Source of the DNA: Pleodorina starrii
Lineage: Eukaryota; Chlorophyta; Chlorophyceae; Chlamydomonadales; Volvocaceae
Assembly: GCA_030267565.1 (NCBI GenBank)
Contig: BRXU01000011.1
Coordinates: 734,501-798,500, forward strand
Length of the DNA stretch: 64,000 nucleotides
Reading direction: 5' to 3'
Each line of letters starts with the position of its first letter. Position 1 is the first letter of the stretch. The translations under genes and the position numbers were made by a program. The notes beneath the pieces were generated by a model that had not been told where the DNA came from, did not search any database, and saw nothing but the letters and a program-made list of their open reading frames with translations. Shown here in pieces: positions 35,881 to 47,636 of the stretch.

Positions 35881-38199
35881 CTACAGGATGCTGACGCTAG
35901 CAAGCGCCGCCTGTACGTCGTCCCCTACGGCGCTTTCCTCGCCGCCGTAAAACAGTCCCAGGCGCTTGAGCACCCTGGCCAGCAGGTGCGCGACCTTGCG
36001 GCCGGGCCTGCCGCCGCCCGCCACCGCCGGCCGCGGAAAGCCATCGCTGCTGACCTCGTCCTCGCCGGCGCCGCCTGCAGCGGCCGCGGCGGCAGCGGTA
36101 CCGCCGCCCACCGCCGCCGCCGTGCCGTAACCAAAGGGCGACGGCTCCTCCAGCGGCAGCGCCTCGGGACTGAGCCGCTGCAGTACGGCAATCAGTTGCC
36201 CAACCAACTCACGGGTCGCCATCTGTTGGCAGCAGTCGATGCTGCAGGAGATGTTGTACAGCGCCCGTACGGCCGCCGCCACCACGGCGCCATCGCCGTC
36301 GTTGGCGGCGGCCGCCAGGGCCTCCGCAGCGCCGGGCGCCAGCAGGGGTGCGCGGCAGGGCGGGCAGCGCGCCAGGTTTTGGAGCGCGCAGCAAGCGGCG
36401 TGGCGTGCTCCAGTGCTCGTGAGGCTGTGCTCGGCGCTGCGGAAGGAGGGGCGGTCCCGAGCACGGGAGGGAATGGGGCACGCCAGGAAGGTAAAGCAAC
36501 GTGCAATACGTGGAGGAGGAGGGTGGCGAAAGGGTTATGGTGGGCGTGGCGGTGGGGTGCGCGTGGCGGGCCTAGGGAGGGCTTGTCCCGCCTTTAAGCC
36601 GGAAGTCCGTGACTGGTTTCTTTCTGCTGACTAGATCAGTCAGTCAGTCATTTAATCAATCCGCGCACCTGAGCAGCGCCAGCAGCACCAGACCCGCCCT
36701 TCTCTTAACCAGCAACATCTGCGCGTCGAGTGGGGAGAGATGGGCGGGACGGGAACGGGAAGGAGGGGCCTCACTCCCTTAGGTACCGTACTTCGCGGGG
36801 AGCGGCAGGCAGGGAGGGTGGATGTGCACGCAACGCAGGCCGACAGCAGACGGGAGAACCCCCGGGTCCAAGAGAGGGCGATACGGTACCGGCCAGCCAT
36901 GATGGACGGACGTTCCCAGCCACCCCAAGATCCCACACAGCCACACAGCGGAGCCAAATCTCGACGCACCTCTTGACAGGGGCCCACTTGGTTGGCTGCA
37001 CACGTTTCCCTCCGGACTGGACTGGACTGGACTGCGCACCCACGAACCCACCTTGGCCTCATCGCTGGCTCCTGCGGTGAGGTTGGCCACCGCCTGGGCA
37101 GCCGCCTCCCGCTGCGCCGGCCTGCCGTCCAGCATGACCTGCTGCAGAGACCACACGCCGCCTGCAGGGCAGTGCAGCGCAGTGCCGACAGGCCGTGCAG
37201 TGCAGGGCAGAGGGTTGACAGGGACAGGAATGGGCGGCAGGACGGTCAGAACGCAGCCGCCGGCAGCTATCGTAGCAGGCCGAAACACAGCAAGGGCCAC
37301 GGGACACGACCGCACACGGCAGCCGCGCTCGGGTGGTTTTTTCCGGCGGAGAGTGGCACACGACAGAAAGAGCGGCAGCACCACAGAGAGACACAGAGGG
37401 GGGAGACAGAGGGCGGCAGCAGCACCTCGCGCGAAGGAGGGGCTTCGTTACGAAGGCAAGACCATCGCCATGGTGCGGGGCTGCATCGGGAGAGGAACGG
37501 CATTGACACAGCAGGGTGACGCATGAGGAGGACCCACGCGTTGACGCAGCAGAGCAACCCCCTCCCCCCGCCCTCTTGGAGCTGTCGGCTGCAGGTGAAC
37601 GGCTCAGTGCTTACCCTGCTGTAGGAGCTCAGCGCGCAGGGCCCTATCCGCCGAGAGCGCCAGAATGCCCTGCGTGCAGGCAGGCAGGCAGGCGTGCAGG
37701 CATGTATGCATCCATGCATGCAGCCCAGTGAGCCGGGTGCGCAGGAGGGGTCGGGAGGGGGACGTGGGGAGACGGGGGGAGGGAGGGGAGGCCGGGGAGG
37801 CGGGTACGGGGTCAATGACACGTGGGGGACGGGTTGGAGGGTAGGACTGGCGCGGGGGGCTGCGGAAGGGCTTGGACGCGAGGGGGGCTCACTGGACACC
37901 GCATCGCACTTGGCGCCCCTCAGGGTTACGCTGGCAACCCGCTGTCACCGCGCAGTAGGCCGTACCTCCAGCGCCCCAGCGACCGTCTCTGCGTCCCAGT
38001 CCGCGTTGTTCTCCACCACCGACAGCAGCGCCCGCAGCCCTGTGCCGCCGCCGCCGCCATTGCCGTCGCCGTCGTCGCCGTCGGGTTCCGACACCACCAA
38101 CTGCCGCCGCACCTCGGGCGCCCCGCGCGTAGCGAGCTTGACGAGTGCGTTCACGGCCAGGATCCGAACCTGTACGATACGGATGAACGTGCCGTACCT

Positions 38200-38249
<50 letters not shown>

Positions 38250-41200
38250 TAATAATAATAATAATAAATAATAATAATAATAATAATAGTTGTGGGCGTA
38301 GACCAGTACTGCCGTATGGATTGCGTGCGAGGCCCGCGGCTTGGCGGGAAGCTTGTGCGTGAAGGCGCAATCCATCAATCCCTATCCGACACGCTATCGT
38401 TGTCACCCTTGTGGCTCTATCTGACCCCCTGTGGCCCCGGGCTACCCCTCGGCATTTCCCCACGTCTGCCACCTTACCCCACCAACGCCCGCCCTTTCCC
38501 CAGATCCACTCAGCATTGCCTATGTGCATGTACATGTACATGTACATGCCCGCCTTCCCTCGTCACTCGTCACTCGTCCCTCGCCACGTCCTGCCTGTGA
38601 GGCCAGCCCCACGTCCCACGGCTGGGTCGCCCCGACCCACCTCATACGCCTGGGCCACTTCCAGCGGCACCTCCTCCTCCCCCTGCTGCTGCTGCTGCTG
38701 CTGCTCCTCCCAGTCCGGCTCAGCCCACAGCACAACACCGTCGCTGCCCAGGCCGCCACCGGCACTGCCACCACCGCCGCCAGCGTCGCCGTCGGCGCGG
38801 CGGGAGCCCTTGTCCTCCCAGCTCTCCCGGCGGTTCTCCTTATCAGCGTCAGCGTCGGTGTCATCTTGAAAGTCGTCGTGGATGTCGTCGCCGTCGACAT
38901 CGTCGCCGTCAGCAACCTCCCGCCCTTCGCCCTCCTCCTCCCCGCCGACCTCGCTCCCCTCGTCTTCGAAGCCGCCCACCTCGCTCCCCGGCATGCAGGA
39001 CCCGCTGTCGGACTGTAACTCCGGCTGCCTCCGCCCGAAGTGACCCCCGGCGGCGAGTGGCGGCAGTGAGGAGAGGCCCGGAGGCTGCGGCGAGGTGACG
39101 AGGGAGGCCAGCAGGGGCAGGGCGCCAGCCTGCGGGCGGGCGGGCGGGGCAGAGCACCGACATGGCCCGGCAAGCCCTTCAGGAAAGCTCATTTCCAGGG
39201 GTTCCAAGGGTAAAAATCATCTTCCAAGCACTAGAATATCCCCGAGCACTGCTGACTTCCGACACATCCCTCGCAGCAAGAGCACCTGCGTTGCGAACCG
39301 GTCCCAAAGGGGCGAGGGCCTCTGCTGCCCCAGGCCTCCTGCCCTGCCTTGGCCCAACCCCCGTAAGCCGCCCGTCGAGTGGCAAGTGATGGCAAGTCTT
39401 GAGTATGTTCGCAAGACGTTCCCTGGCCAGGTCCTTCCTTCCTTTCCCAGCGCATTTCCGTCTGTTCCTTCTAATTCTCCAGCCTTTTCGGTCGACGCGG
39501 CGAAGTACCCACCATCAGCAGGCCCCGGTGGCAGTCCGCCACATCCGCCAGGTTGCGCAATACGCCGGCGGCACAGATCTGCGGAACGGAAAAGGGGGGA
39601 GCAGAGGAGGACGAGGGGTAGAACATTCTGACTGGGGGGTAGGAGGAGGTAATACTAACTGGGGTAATGAAGTAGAGTGTTGGGTTTTAGGAATGTGGAA
39701 TGAGAAATGGGTGCCAGGTGGTGCTGCTGTGCGCAGGCCAACACGGCTGGGTACCGAATCTGAATGGATGCGGCCTGGATGCGGCCCGAGGACGCCAGGC
39801 CGCAAGCCGTGACTCTCCTTCACCCAAACCACTCGTAGTAAGCGATAAGGGTGCCGCAGTACCGTCGTACCTGTGCCGCCGCATCGCCGTGCCGCAGCAC
39901 CTCCACGACGTGCCGTACACCGCCACACGCCACAACCCGCGCCGCGCCCTCGACCTCCTGTGCCGTGGGACCCGATCCGCACCCATCCCGGCGCGGCAGG
40001 GGTAAACGTCGGCGGCAACGACCGAAACAAAGATACAAAAGCGGAGGTTGACGCAGCAGGGCAAAGGGCGAGGAGCAAACGACACGAGCAGCGAGAGGGT
40101 TTCCCGCCCACCCACCTGACCGCTTCGCAGCGGTCCTTCTTTCTTAACCACTGAATCACCCACCCAGCACCCACCCAGCCAGCCACCCACCAGGGAGAGG
40201 TGCTCCAGGGCGGCGGCGGCGCTGGTCCGGGTCGGTGGGTCGCTCGCGGGCAGCAGCGCACATAGGGCCTGGGTGAGGTGGAATGTGGGGGAAGGGGGCG
40301 GGAGGGTAGATGACGGGAGGTCGGGAGGGTAGATGAGGGGAGGTCGGGGGACAGGGGTTGAGGCGCGACGCGCTGTCAGGTGACATCAGGGAAGCGCGAA
40401 TCGTGAAGCGTGACAGGGACGGTGCACGGTGCACGGTGGCGATGGCGTGAAGGGATGGGAGCGGCCAAAGCGCTCTCAACCTCCAGCCTTTGGCGCAGCG
40501 CCAACCAAGGAGTGGTGGTACGGTAGTCATCCCGCGCTCCCGTGCTGCCGGCACCCACGAGCCAGGCAGCCATGCGGCCTGCAGCCGCCTCTCCCCTCTC
40601 GGCACACGACCTACCTCGGACTGCGTGGAGAGAGCCAACGCCACGAAGAAGGTGGCCAACGTCTTTCGTGCTCGTCACATCACAGGGCACCACTACGGCC
40701 CTGCCCTGCCACACAGCATACACATTCCTCCCCAACTTCCCAGCCACCCAAGCCGGCCCCTGCTTAGGTAGCCCCTCCCCTACGTAGGCCCGCGCCTCCG
40801 ATCCCCCACCCAGCAACCCCCCACCCAGCACCCCCCCACCCACCTACCTCCAGTCCGCCCCGAGCCAGCAGCTCTGTCCGCAACGCCTCGCCGCGCTCCG
40901 CCACCGCCGCCAGCGCCGTCGCTGCGGCCTCGCAGCGCACCTCGTCGCCCACCGCCGCCAGCAGCTCCAGAAGCGCCGAAACCAGGCCGCAGCCGCCGGC
41001 GGCCTTACAGGGCACATTCAGGCGGGGTGCCGTGGCGGGGAACGCAGACGCGGGGTGGACGCGGGGTGGATGGGTGTGGGTGGTGGGTGTGTGGGGGGTG
41101 ACAACACCACGATACACACACGGCACACACGCACGGTATATCACCCCTCTCACGTCTCACCTCCACCGCCGCCGCACCGCCCTCCGAAACCAGCACGTTG

Positions 41201-44111
41201 TGCAGCGCCATCACGACCGCCTTGGCGGCGTGCGCGTCCTGGCAGCGCGTCGCCGCCACAAGCGCCCCCAGCACGCCAGGTACTGGCACCGGAGCCGGTG
41301 ACTCCGCAGCTGCTGCTGGGGCTGCTGCTGGGGCTGCTGCCGGTGTTGGGGTTGGTGCTGTTGGTGTTGCTGGTAGTGGGGCTGCTGATGGTGTGGCGCC
41401 GTGTGTCCCCCCGAACAGTGCCGCTGCGCCCTCCTGGGAGCGACTGGCGAACCAAAAGAGGTGCGCTGCGATGCGCTGCTCCAGCGCCGAACCCGACTGT
41501 TGAGGGTGGTGAGTGGATGGGTGGGTGGGTGGGTGGGTTGATTTACGATTGAGGTGAGGTGGTGGGGGATGGATGGGACACAGCGGGAAAGTCGGAGTGG
41601 GGCGGGGCGGTTCAGCGGGAGGATGGAGGGCGGGCGAGGGGTTACCGGAGGAAGGCGGAGGAGAAGCGGTAACGGCGGACCGGCGGCCAGGGGGCAGCGC
41701 CGCCATCGAGAGAACTTGCTCGAGGGGCCTGCGTGCAGGGAAGCGCACACACACACATACACAGCCATACACACCACACCACACACGGCCACAGCCACAC
41801 ACACAACACAGCTCCTACGATATGCTCCGCCCTTGCACGTAGGCGTACCCCGTCAACGTCGCCTCTGTTCCTTCGCTGCTGTTCGCACATTTCAGCCCAT
41901 CCCACTCCCCTCAGCACCAGACATACCACAAACGTGCCAACCGCCACCGATTCACCCACCCACCCATCCAGCACCTACCCGCAGCATCTCCGCGGCAGCC
42001 CTGATGCAGTCGGGCGACCCCGCCACCGCCACCCGCGCCCCCGTGTCCTCCTGGCACTGCAGCATCAGCACCAGCGCCGCCTTGGCAACCGGACCCAGAC
42101 CGGACCGGGACCGAGGCGCAGCGGGTGATGCAGCAGCCAGGGACGGCGGCGGGGGCGCCGTCGGATCTGTCAGCGGCTGCAGCGCCGTTGACGCTGAGTG
42201 CGCGGCGCCGTCGGATGCTGCAGTGGAAAGGATGCCGCCGCTGGGGGCGGAGACGCCGGGGGCGGAGACGCCGGGGGGGGCGGAGTGCGCGGCGAGGATG
42301 CGGATCCAGGGCGTGGTCTCGGAGCCGGCGATCTCCAGGATCTGCGAGCGTGCGGTTGACGGTACGGCAAGCAGATGGCCTCGGTCGGGGTGCGCGCGCA
42401 GTGGACAGGAGTGGTATCCAGAGCGTGGTGGTGCTGCCTGGCTATAGCATATTGTCTAGTTACCCAAAGCAGCAAAATCTAGCTAGTTACCCAAGGAAGC
42501 AAAATGGGTTTTCGGGCGGTTGACACCAAATCTTTAACACTATCACCTTCTTTGGTTGCGGGTTCCGCAGGCACCGGTCGCCTGGTGCTGCTGTTCCCCT
42601 CATGCTGTAACCATGACACCCTCCCTTCACTCCCCTGATTCGGTTCTACGACCGATAAGTGCCCCTTGTGCTCATAAGATCGTGTTTGCGCGCATCAAAC
42701 GTGCACCAGACGACTTACGATGCAGCTGCCCCACCTGGGCCCCACCCAACCCCCCACCTGGGTCAGCGCATCGCCGCCGCCCAGCTCAGGAAAAGCATCC
42801 CGTCCACTACAGCCGACCGAACCGCCGCCGCCACCTCCGCCGTCGCCGCCACCTCCGCCACCTCCGCCACCTCCGCCGTCGGCAACAGCCCCGCCGCCGC
42901 CGCCAGCCTCGTCGTCCTGCGGCGTGCCCCAGCCGCTGCTTCCCGATGGCCCCTCCGCCGCCGCCGCCGCCGCCGTCGCTGAGTCCGGCGTCGCCAGCTC
43001 ACACAGCGGCGGTGGCTCCGTTGCGCCCCTCCTCCTCCTCCCTGACGTCAGCGCTGATGTCAGCCCTTCCGCCGCCTCCGCCTCCTCCGTCACCCGCAGC
43101 TCCTCCGCCACCCGGTGAGGCAGCAGCGCCCCCAGGGGGAAGCGGCGGGGCGGGTTGAAGGTGCCGGGCGTGGAGATGGCGATGGAGGCGGCGCTGAAGG
43201 CGCTCAGGCTGCCCCTGCGAGTGCGCGTTGCGGGCGCCGGGCGTGGGTGGGGGTGGGGGTTAGGGACAGGTCCTCTGCCGCAGCGCAGCAGTGACGAGAA
43301 GCACATCAACAAAAGCGGATTTGGGTTTCCGCCATCTCACACCGACGTAGCTGGTACCTACGCCCCCAATCAAAAGGTATTTGAAGTTTACCATCAGCAG
43401 GGCAACTGGATGTGCATGCCCGCTGGTGCAAGACACGCCCTCCCGACCAGCCCCAACCCAGCGCCTCTCGCTGGGATTCAAATATTACTGTTGCTCCTGA
43501 CCCACATCCCCGACCCACATCCCCGACCCACATCCCTTCGTCATTCTACCACGAAAACCCTTCAACCCCAACGCTCTAACTTCCGGCTTCGACCGGAGCT
43601 CACCTGGCCGCTGAGCCTTGGTTGAACCAGGGGGGGGCAGGCGTCGCCATGCAGTCATCCCCTTCCTGTCCTTGGCCTCGTCTGAGATCCTCGCGTGGGT
43701 CCGTGCCCTGCCCAGCACTCGGCCCCGGGGCGTCAACGCCACCCAGCGTATGCGGAGGCCCTGAGCAGGCGCCGCGCAGGATCCCGCGAATTTGGGTCGG
43801 CTCCTGGTCCGGGCTTAGGTCCAGGTCCTGGCGAGGACATGGGCTCCGGGACACGTAGGGCGGGGGGTCCTGGGCTCCGCCGCGTGGGGCGGCTTTGTTG
43901 GCGGCCGCGCCCGCGGCGGTCGCCGCGCCGGCGAAGGCGCGGCTGAGGAGCGTGGAGGGCTGTGCAGGGGCGGCTGCGGCGGCTGCGGGGCGTGAGCGGC
44001 CGCTGCTGCTGCTGCTGTCCTGCCAGGACCGGAGCGTTGTGGCGGTGCCGTTGCTGCCATTTTCGGAATGCAGCGTCAAAGGTGTATTGAGGGGCCGGGG
44101 GCCGAGGACAT
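35881..44111 (-). CDS. Armadillo-repeat protein
   Basis: Fourteen minus-strand exons, phases consistent throughout: 44111-43604, 43214-42758, 42341-41979, 41496-41161, 41003-40848, 40268-40191, 39957-39871, 39578-39513, 39129-38641, 38169-37966, 37669-37615, 37161-37052, 36718-36669, 36436-35881; about 1,170 aa plus an unresolved start exon. Exons 3-14 encode successive helical ARM-type repeats, for example VAKAALVLMLQCQEDTG, AHAAKAVVMALHNVLVSEGG, ICAAGVLRNLADVADC, VRILAVNALVKLATRG, AAAQAVANLTAGAS and AAAVRALYNISCSIDC. Exons 1-2 and parts of 38641-39129 are disordered: Gly runs, an Asp/Glu stretch (DDVDGDDIHDDFQDD) and Gln runs. ARM arrays are protein-binding scaffolds; the partner cannot be told from sequence. 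The exon starting at 44111 begins with two bases of a split codon, so a further upstream exon with the ATG is needed. Confidence 0.82.
38200..38288. repeat. (TAA)n microsatellite in an intron of the armadillo-repeat gene
   Basis: About 29 TAA triplets with two TAAA interruptions. It lies 30-120 nt before the acceptor of exon 38169-37966 on the minus strand, where it reads (TTA)n. Confidence 0.95.
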
Positions 44112-45180
44112 CTGCAGAGGAAGGAGCATGCGACCAGGCGCACGTTTGAGGAGCTTGACTGAGGAGAGATCCGTGTGCCCATGAAGCGGCATTTGCCTGG
44201 TAGCTTTCAGTGGGTAGCTTTCATGCGTCAATATCCCGGCCGCAACAGCACGTGCGCGCACCGAGGAGGAAACCAGATCGACGCACCCGACAACAGCTCT
44301 CCGATGCCGAAGTGCTCGCTGACCACATCCAAGGTCGCTTCAATGTGACATGCACGCTTGTAGAGCTGGTCGATTTGACGCTGTTGCTGACTTATTTGAC
44401 GCTGTTGCTCCTACAGGATAAAGAAGAAGCACGGAGCGCAAGGTATGTTGCAACGTAGCGGGATTCCGGCCCAGCTCCCGCGGTTGGGCATAATTAGTTG
44501 TACCTACTACGTCTTCGCACCTTTGTAAGCAGGATAAGGTCCTCCATGGACGGACGCATGTTATCATTACTGTGTCAGCAAAGCTCCTAGTGACGCACGT
44601 AGAGTAATCCGGGATTGGCTGCTGGAGGCACGTAAAGTACTTACACGGTCCACACTTGTACCTTCTGCAGTTCGGCCGCTGAAGCCATGCTGCACACATT
44701 TGGATTCTGCTAACGGTCGCCAACGAAAAATGAGTCCGCCACCAAACCTCCATCCCGCAATCCCATACTAGTAAGTTAGGTGAGTATTATAATTTTTTCG
44801 TTGGAGGCGCAGGAAGCTGCTGTGGCGGATCATCATAGCTATGCGTCAGGACAGGCGCCATGCATCTCTTTCCCCCGGGTTTGCATACTTCTGTACTTCC
44901 GGTCATTTGCTCGCGTTGGCAGAGTAGGGTCATATCGTGTGATGTCGGGTTTGGTTGAGAAAACGACACGGATGGGCTCTCGAAAGAGTACTGAGTAAGC
45001 GGCTTGAGTAACGTACAACAGGTTGTGAGCAACCATGGCTTCAGCAGAAGGCTAAGAGCCATAAGCACACGTTTAGCATTTACACAATTCGGAGAGTCAT
45101 ATGTACAGAACACCATGAATATACGTTTGCCATTATCGTCCTAATCCTATCAATTTACTGGGTGGGGATCTTATTACCCT
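44112..45180. other. Spacer at the 5' side of the armadillo gene, repeat remnants
   Basis: It holds the unresolved 5' exon and promoter of the armadillo gene and, at 44210-44458, a transposon-like open frame listed separately. The remainder is AT-richer and shows no gene. Confidence 0.4.
44210..44458 (+). mobile_element. Transposon-like open-frame fragment, copy 1
   Basis: This frame contains RRTRQQLSDAEVLADHIQ. The segment 44279-44326 is similar, in DNA and protein, to 47449-47495 (RRARQQLSDAQKLADPLQ). Repeated short coding fragments with a basic, helix-turn-helix-like LSDA motif suggest remnants of one mobile-element family. No ends, repeats or catalytic residues are visible. Confidence 0.35.
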
Positions 45181-45246
45181 CCGGTGGGGTGCATGGCTAT
45201 TGCCATGCTTGCGAGTCGGGTGCGCAAGCGCACCCAATAACCCGCA
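45181..45246 (-). pseudogene. Truncated U2 snRNA copy (3' part only)
   Basis: This matches the 3' part of the two full U2 genes in this window: ATGCTTGCGAGTCGGGTGCG is the counterpart of the terminal stem region, followed by the GCGCACCCA segment. The outer GTGCA...GGCT part is present but an internal stretch is deleted, and everything upstream of the Sm-site region is missing. It cannot make a functional U2. Confidence 0.7.
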
Positions 45247-45260
45247 CCCAATAACCCGCA

Positions 45261-45283
45261 CCCTAAAACCCTAAAACCCTAAT
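45261..45283. repeat. Interstitial telomere-like repeat (CCCTAAAA)
   Basis: Two full CCCTAAAA units plus CCCTAA, the C-strand of the Chlamydomonas telomere repeat TTTTAGGG. It follows two copies of ACCCAATAACCCGC. Confidence 0.75.
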
Positions 45284-45414
45284 ACCCCACTGGTCAGCCC
45301 CACGGCCCAGCCCCAAGGGTCAGCCCCATGGGTCAGCCCCACAGCCCAGCCCCACGGATCAGCCCCACGGGCAAGCCCCACGGCCCAGCCCCACGGGTCA
45401 ACTGCGACCCATAA
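45284..45414. repeat. CAGCCCCACGGCC/GGGT short tandem repeats, left block
   Basis: Alternating CAGCCCCACGGCC and CAGCCCCACGGGT-type units flank the 12-bp satellite on its left. A matching block flanks it on the right at 46545-46690. Confidence 0.8.
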
Positions 45415-46275
45415 ACCGACCCATAAACCGACCCATAGACCTACCCATAGACCGACCCATAGGCCGACCCGTAGGCCGACCCATAGGCCGACCCGTAGGC
45501 CGACCCATAGGCCGACCCATTAGGCCGACCCATAGGCCGACCCATAGGCCCGACCCATAAACCGACCCAGAAGCCCACCCATAGGCCGACCCATAGGCCG
45601 ACCCATAGGCCGACCCATAGACCGCCCATAGGCCGACCCGTAGGCCGACCCATAGGCCGACCCGTAGGCCGACCCATAGGCCGACCCATAGGCCGACCCA
45701 TAGGCCGACCCATAGGCCGGCCCATGGGCGGATTCATAGGCCAACCCATAGGCCGACCCATAGGCCGACCCGTAGGCCGACCCATAGGCCGACCCATAGG
45801 CCGTCCCATAGGCCGACCCATGGACGGATTCTTAGGCCCACCCATAGGCCCACCCATAGGCCGGCCCATAGGCCGACCCATAGGCCGACCCATAGGCCGG
45901 CCCAGAGGCCGGCCCAGAGGCCGACCCATAGACGACCCATAGGCCGACCCGTAGGCCGACCCATAGGCCGACCCGTAGGCCGACCCGTAGGCCGACCCGT
46001 AGGCCGACCCGTAGGCCGACCCATAAACCGACCCAGAAGCCCACCCATAGGCTGACCCATAGGCCGACCCATAGGCCGACCCGTAGGCCGACCCGTAGGC
46101 CGACCCATAGGCCGACCCATAGGCCCACCCATAGGCCCACCCATAGGCCCACCCATAGGCCGACCCATAGGCCGACCCATAGGCCGACCCATAGGCCGAC
46201 CCATAGGCCGACCCATAGGCCGACCCATAGGCCGACCCATAGGCCGACCCATAGGCCGACCCATAGGCCGACCCA
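45415..46275. repeat. 12-bp satellite, unit CATAGGCCGACC
   Basis: About 860 bp of near-tandem CATAGGCCGACC units with single-base variants (CGTAGGCCGACC, CATAAACCGACC, CATAGGCCCACC) and a few one-base slips. The period is divisible by three, so both strands stay open (MGRP and YGSA repeats). No start context, splicing or codon pattern supports a protein. Confidence 0.92.
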
Positions 46276-46289
46276 TTGCTGCTTATTAT

Positions 46290-46340
46290 GGTCTCGATAC
46301 CAATTGTAAGCATTTGCTGTTTACAATTGTTATCGAGACC
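46290..46340. repeat. 20-bp inverted repeat (hairpin)
   Basis: Arms 46290-46309 (GGTCTCGATACCAATTGTAA) and 46321-46340 are complementary with one mismatch around an 11-nt loop. It lies directly right of the 12-bp satellite. It may be the collapsed end of a small inverted-repeat element. Confidence 0.8.
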
Positions 46341-46419
46341 CTCCCCCCCCTTATACTCCCCCCCTATATCCCCCCCCCTTAGAGCGAGCTATCCTCGGCG
46401 TCCATGCACGGGGCCTCCC

Positions 46420-46540
46420 CACCCTCGCAAGGGTTTTGATCCGATAGCCATGCGCTGCGACCAGGGATCGAACCGGCGACCTCTCGGGCACGAGGCCGTA
46501 CGGCATAGGTCTCGATGCCTTTGCTGCTTACATCACCCCA
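46420..46540 (-). other. tRNA-like B-box sequence (possible SINE or tRNA relic)
   Basis: The minus strand carries GGTTCGATCC preceded by a CTCG-TGCC-CGAG mini-hairpin, as in the variable and T arms of a tRNA. The T stem is poorly paired and no acceptor stem can be drawn, so this is not a functional tRNA. A similar GGTTCGATCC occurs on the minus strand near 56608-56617. Confidence 0.3.
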
Positions 46541-46544
46541 CCGG

Positions 46545-46690
46545 TCAGCCCCACGACTCAGCCCCACGAGTCAGCGGCACGGCCCAGCCCCACGGCCCAG
46601 CCCCAACGCCAAGCCCCACGGCCCAGCCCCCCGGGTTAGCCCCACGGGTCAGCCCCACGGCCCAGCCCCACACCCCAGCCACACGGGTCA
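46545..46690. repeat. CAGCCCCACGG-type repeats, right block
   Basis: Same unit family as 45284-45414, on the other side of the satellite and hairpin. Confidence 0.75.
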
Positions 46691-47250
46691 GCCGCTTCCT
46701 AACCTTGTTGGACTTTCTCCTGCCCTGGTCGTGTACGCTGCGCTGCGCTGGCTCTTTCTTCCTAGCGACCCTCCTGGCGCACTGGCTCTTCTCCGTCCGA
46801 GTGACCCTTCGGATGGTGTCGAGGTGTTGAGCCCGCTGTGACAAGACCAACACGGAAGGGACGGGTGTAGAACCCAGGGTCCCTGGCTGGCTTCAGCAGT
46901 GGCCCAGCGCGGGCAACCGCGAATGGCGTGCCAAGCACGATGGCTTGGGTATGTTATCGTAGAGAGGGTGCATGTCCCTCTGTTGTCCCTATCAGAATCT
47001 CATCTTGCGTGTATTGCAGGGTGCCTCCTTCGCCCCCGAGACCAACTTCAGGACATTCCATTGCGAAACCGCGTAATGTGTGCATTTCTTTGTACTCAGA
47101 ACATTACGACGTGACCTCTTCGTGCGAGGCCGATGCCCGTCCTCAAGCCTGGGTAGGCCGTTCCATGGCATGTCGGCGCCAAATAACAAGAACAGCGTTA
47201 TCGGCCGGTAAACAAGGGCCCTGCCTTCACTAGGCCTTCTATTCTTCGCC
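46691..47250. other. Repeat-island spacer, no gene seen
   Basis: No recognised coding sequence, RNA gene or clear tandem array. Open frames on both strands are short and unsupported. Confidence 0.4.
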
Positions 47251-47580
47251 GTGACTAGCGCTCCACCAATTCTCTTACAGATATTCTCGCTTCAACTACT
47301 AATGAAGTCGATCTTGGAAAGCAGCTCGCCTGCTCGCGAGAAGGCGTGGGTACAGATACTGCTCCCTCAAAACCCGCCTGAGTATGCTCGGTGCAATGTA
47401 ACATTAAGAACAACGGCAATTGATGTGAAATGTAAGCGGCGCCGTACTCGACGCGCCCGACAGCAACTGTCCGATGCCCAAAAGCTTGCCGATCCTCTTC
47501 AGCCGAATACGGTCAAGGAAGCCTCACGCACAGGTGCTTCGCACAAGCGCATAGCCGAGACATTCTACGGTTCCGTTTGA
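47251..47580 (+). mobile_element. Transposon-like open-frame fragment, copy 2
   Basis: This frame contains RRARQQLSDAQKLADPLQ, then KEASRTGASHKRIAETF and a stop. It is the better preserved partner of the fragment at 44210-44458; the SHKRIAE segment resembles the recognition helix of transposase DNA-binding domains. It lies immediately downstream of the minus-strand U2 gene. No element ends are defined. Confidence 0.35.
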
Positions 47581-47636
47581 GCGCAATGTGGGTTTCCCGC
47601 ATTACTCCGCGCCTGTACTTAATTCTATATATTATT

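Noticed and set aside
45441..46313. 290-codon open frame of MGRP/YGSA repeats on the minus strand, and overlapping frames on both strands
   Set aside because: It is the 12-bp satellite read in frame. All phases remain open because 12 is a multiple of three, and there is no start context or splicing.
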